Shown here in pieces: positions 62,675-64,000 of a stretch of 64,000 bases of DNA. Position numbers and translations under genes: made by a program. The notes under the pieces are model-generated. The model did not search any database and was not told where the DNA came from. It worked only from the letters and a program-made list of their open reading frames with translations. The first letter of the stretch is position 1. Every line of letters starts with the position of its first letter. The stretch is taken from the NCBI GenBank assembly GCA_035236585.1, contig CP141134.1, forward strand, positions 24,234,414 through 24,298,413. The letters run 5' to 3'. The DNA is from Warburgia ugandensis (taxonomy: Eukaryota > Streptophyta > Magnoliopsida > Canellales > Canellaceae).

Positions 62675-64000
62675 TGTAATATCCTTAATTTTAAGGATAA
62701 AATAGGAAATTTTTAAATAAATAAAAATAAAAATCTATAGATGTAAATTTTTCCTGAAAACATAAGAATTAGAAAGTGCTCGTCGATACGAGTCCAACGC
62801 CACCAAGAACGCGAAAAATGGAGCTCAAACAAGGGAGTTATGAGCCATCGAAGTTGTAAGGGCAAATTGGTCTTTTGACAGAAACGTGTTACACAGGGGT
62901 CCAAATTGATAACGGCACCCTTGTCTTCCACACGTCTCTACCAGTCCAGCGAAATCGCCGGAGAGACATGGAAAGAGACGTGTGGGGAAGAGTTTCTCTT
63001 CCCCTAGGACTCTAAACCCTATATCTATGCTCCCCTAGGAGCCAAAACGCTCCACTTTGAGCATTTTCTCTGAGTTTTTACGTAGAACCCTAGCTTGGAA
63101 AGATTTCATTTTTCCGGCGAGTGGAACCCTGGCAACATGAGCAACCTCGGCCAGGTGCAAGGTAAGCCTTAAACTCTATTTTTTTTGTATTTATTAAATA
63201 GGAAAACTAATTAGAAAAGTATGAAATTTTTTTTTTTTAGGAAAAATCGAATTTCTTGGGAACCTGTGTGCACGCTACTGTTGGAGTGTGATTTCACGGA
63301 TCAAACCTCATTCGTTTGGAAATCACACCGTCCAACTAGTGCACAAGAGACCCAAGAGCAAACCCTTTAAATTTGGGAGTGATCCAACGGTGGATTTCTC
63401 TAGAAAATGCAAAAACCAGTACCCAGGGATGATTTTAGGAACTAGGAGAAATCATTTAAAAACCATGGTTTTCGGAAAAATCAATGCAAAATGAGGGTAT
63501 AAATAGATTCTAGAGAGAATTCTGAAGAAAATGGCGCAAAAATCACGCAAAACGGAGCTCTATAGCTCCGTCGGAGGCGACCGGAATCCGGTCGTCTTCT
63601 CCGGCGTCGTCAACGGCGTCGGCGCCTTGGCGCTGACGCCAGGATGCACTCGGGACGACGTCACACGATGTTGTCACCGCGCGCGTGCGGGAAGGAGTCG
63701 GTTGGCGGTCGCGGTGGGGCCGGGACGCGGCGCGTCCTGGCGACTGTGACGTACGCGCGTGTGCGTCACGGTGCCGAAGACGCACGGCGCGCGTCCCGTG
63801 CGGCGTCTGCGTCTTCGTGCATCTTTGTGGCGCCGGTATAAGCCAGTATAAACCGGCGAAAAAGGGCGTCGCCGGTATAAACCACCTTATGGTGGTCTGG
63901 TAGGCCCCATTTGAGGGTAGTTTTCACAAAAACTTGATTTCTGGGAGCTAGAGAGGTCCAAATCATGATCCAAAAGAGGCGTTGTGACCGTATTGACAAC
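62675..64000 (+). repeat. Element A 3' LTR, first 1.3 kb
   Basis: It starts TGTAATATCC and parallels 55065-56345, with substitutions at roughly one base in twenty and clustered insertions in the CpG-rich block. It is cut by the window end, so the right target duplication is not visible. Confidence 0.95.

Larger units (their letters stand above)
55065..64000 (+). mobile_element. Element A: Tekay/Del-type gypsy chromovirus, best preserved (3' end cut by window)
   Basis: 5' LTR 55065-57994, primer site 57999-58010, gag-protease 58136-59936, pol 59937-62628, polypurine tract 62665-62674, and a 3' LTR from 62675 running off the window. TTGTG (55060-55064) would be the left duplication. The first 185 bases of the LTRs differ at about nine positions, so the copy is moderately old. 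The coding region needs only a dozen stops and one single-base deletion to be explained as a formerly intact polyprotein. It is nested in LTR H. Confidence 0.95.

Overview
The window is plant nuclear DNA from a repeat-rich intergenic region, almost certainly of a flowering plant. It is AT-rich and has no bacterial or organellar gene order. Every recognisable coding remnant belongs to a plant transposable-element family: CACTA/En-Spm, Ty3/gypsy Tekay/Del-type chromovirus, or Ty1/copia. I found no intact host gene, rRNA, CRISPR array or convincing tRNA. The species cannot be named from this sequence.

Layout. (1) 1-798 is unassigned flank. (2) 799-34736 is one CACTA DNA transposon, defined by matching terminal inverted repeats, a TTT/TTT target duplication and subterminal repeat arrays at both ends. 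It is swollen to about 34 kb by insertions. Its own parts are the left end (799-3188), a truncated tnp2 transposase pseudogene (3189-4315), a second transposon gene of Transposase_24 type (17922-20930) and the right end (34222-34736). The insertions are: a reverse-oriented, 5'-truncated Tekay-like gypsy element D (4316 to about 11779); a solo LTR T1 (11780-13846, 5-bp duplication with one mismatch); a Tekay-like solo LTR C (13867-16294, perfect 5-bp duplication); and a full-structure Tekay-like element B (21080-34216, perfect duplication). B carries a second copy of the T family, T2 (22752-24823), inside its own 5' LTR. (3) 34740-44697 holds a decayed forward Ty1/copia element F split by a reverse solo LTR E (37388-41329), followed by a degenerate minisatellite. 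(4) 44698-51785 is a structurally complete reverse Ty1/copia element G with a perfect CATAA duplication and an unusually long leader. (5) 52310-55064 is the start of another Tekay-like LTR (H). It is interrupted by element A (55065 to beyond the window end), the best preserved gypsy element, whose gag-pro-pol is broken by premature stops and one frameshift.

Insertion order follows from the nesting: CACTA is older than D, C and B; B is older than T2; D is older than T1; F is older than E; H is older than A. All encoded proteins look dead. What remains worth attention is structural: the complete nested CACTA, a small hairpin kept in every long gypsy LTR here with paired base changes, a hairpin whose loop is flipped between the two LTRs of G, and LTR-internal tandem duplications present in only one copy.
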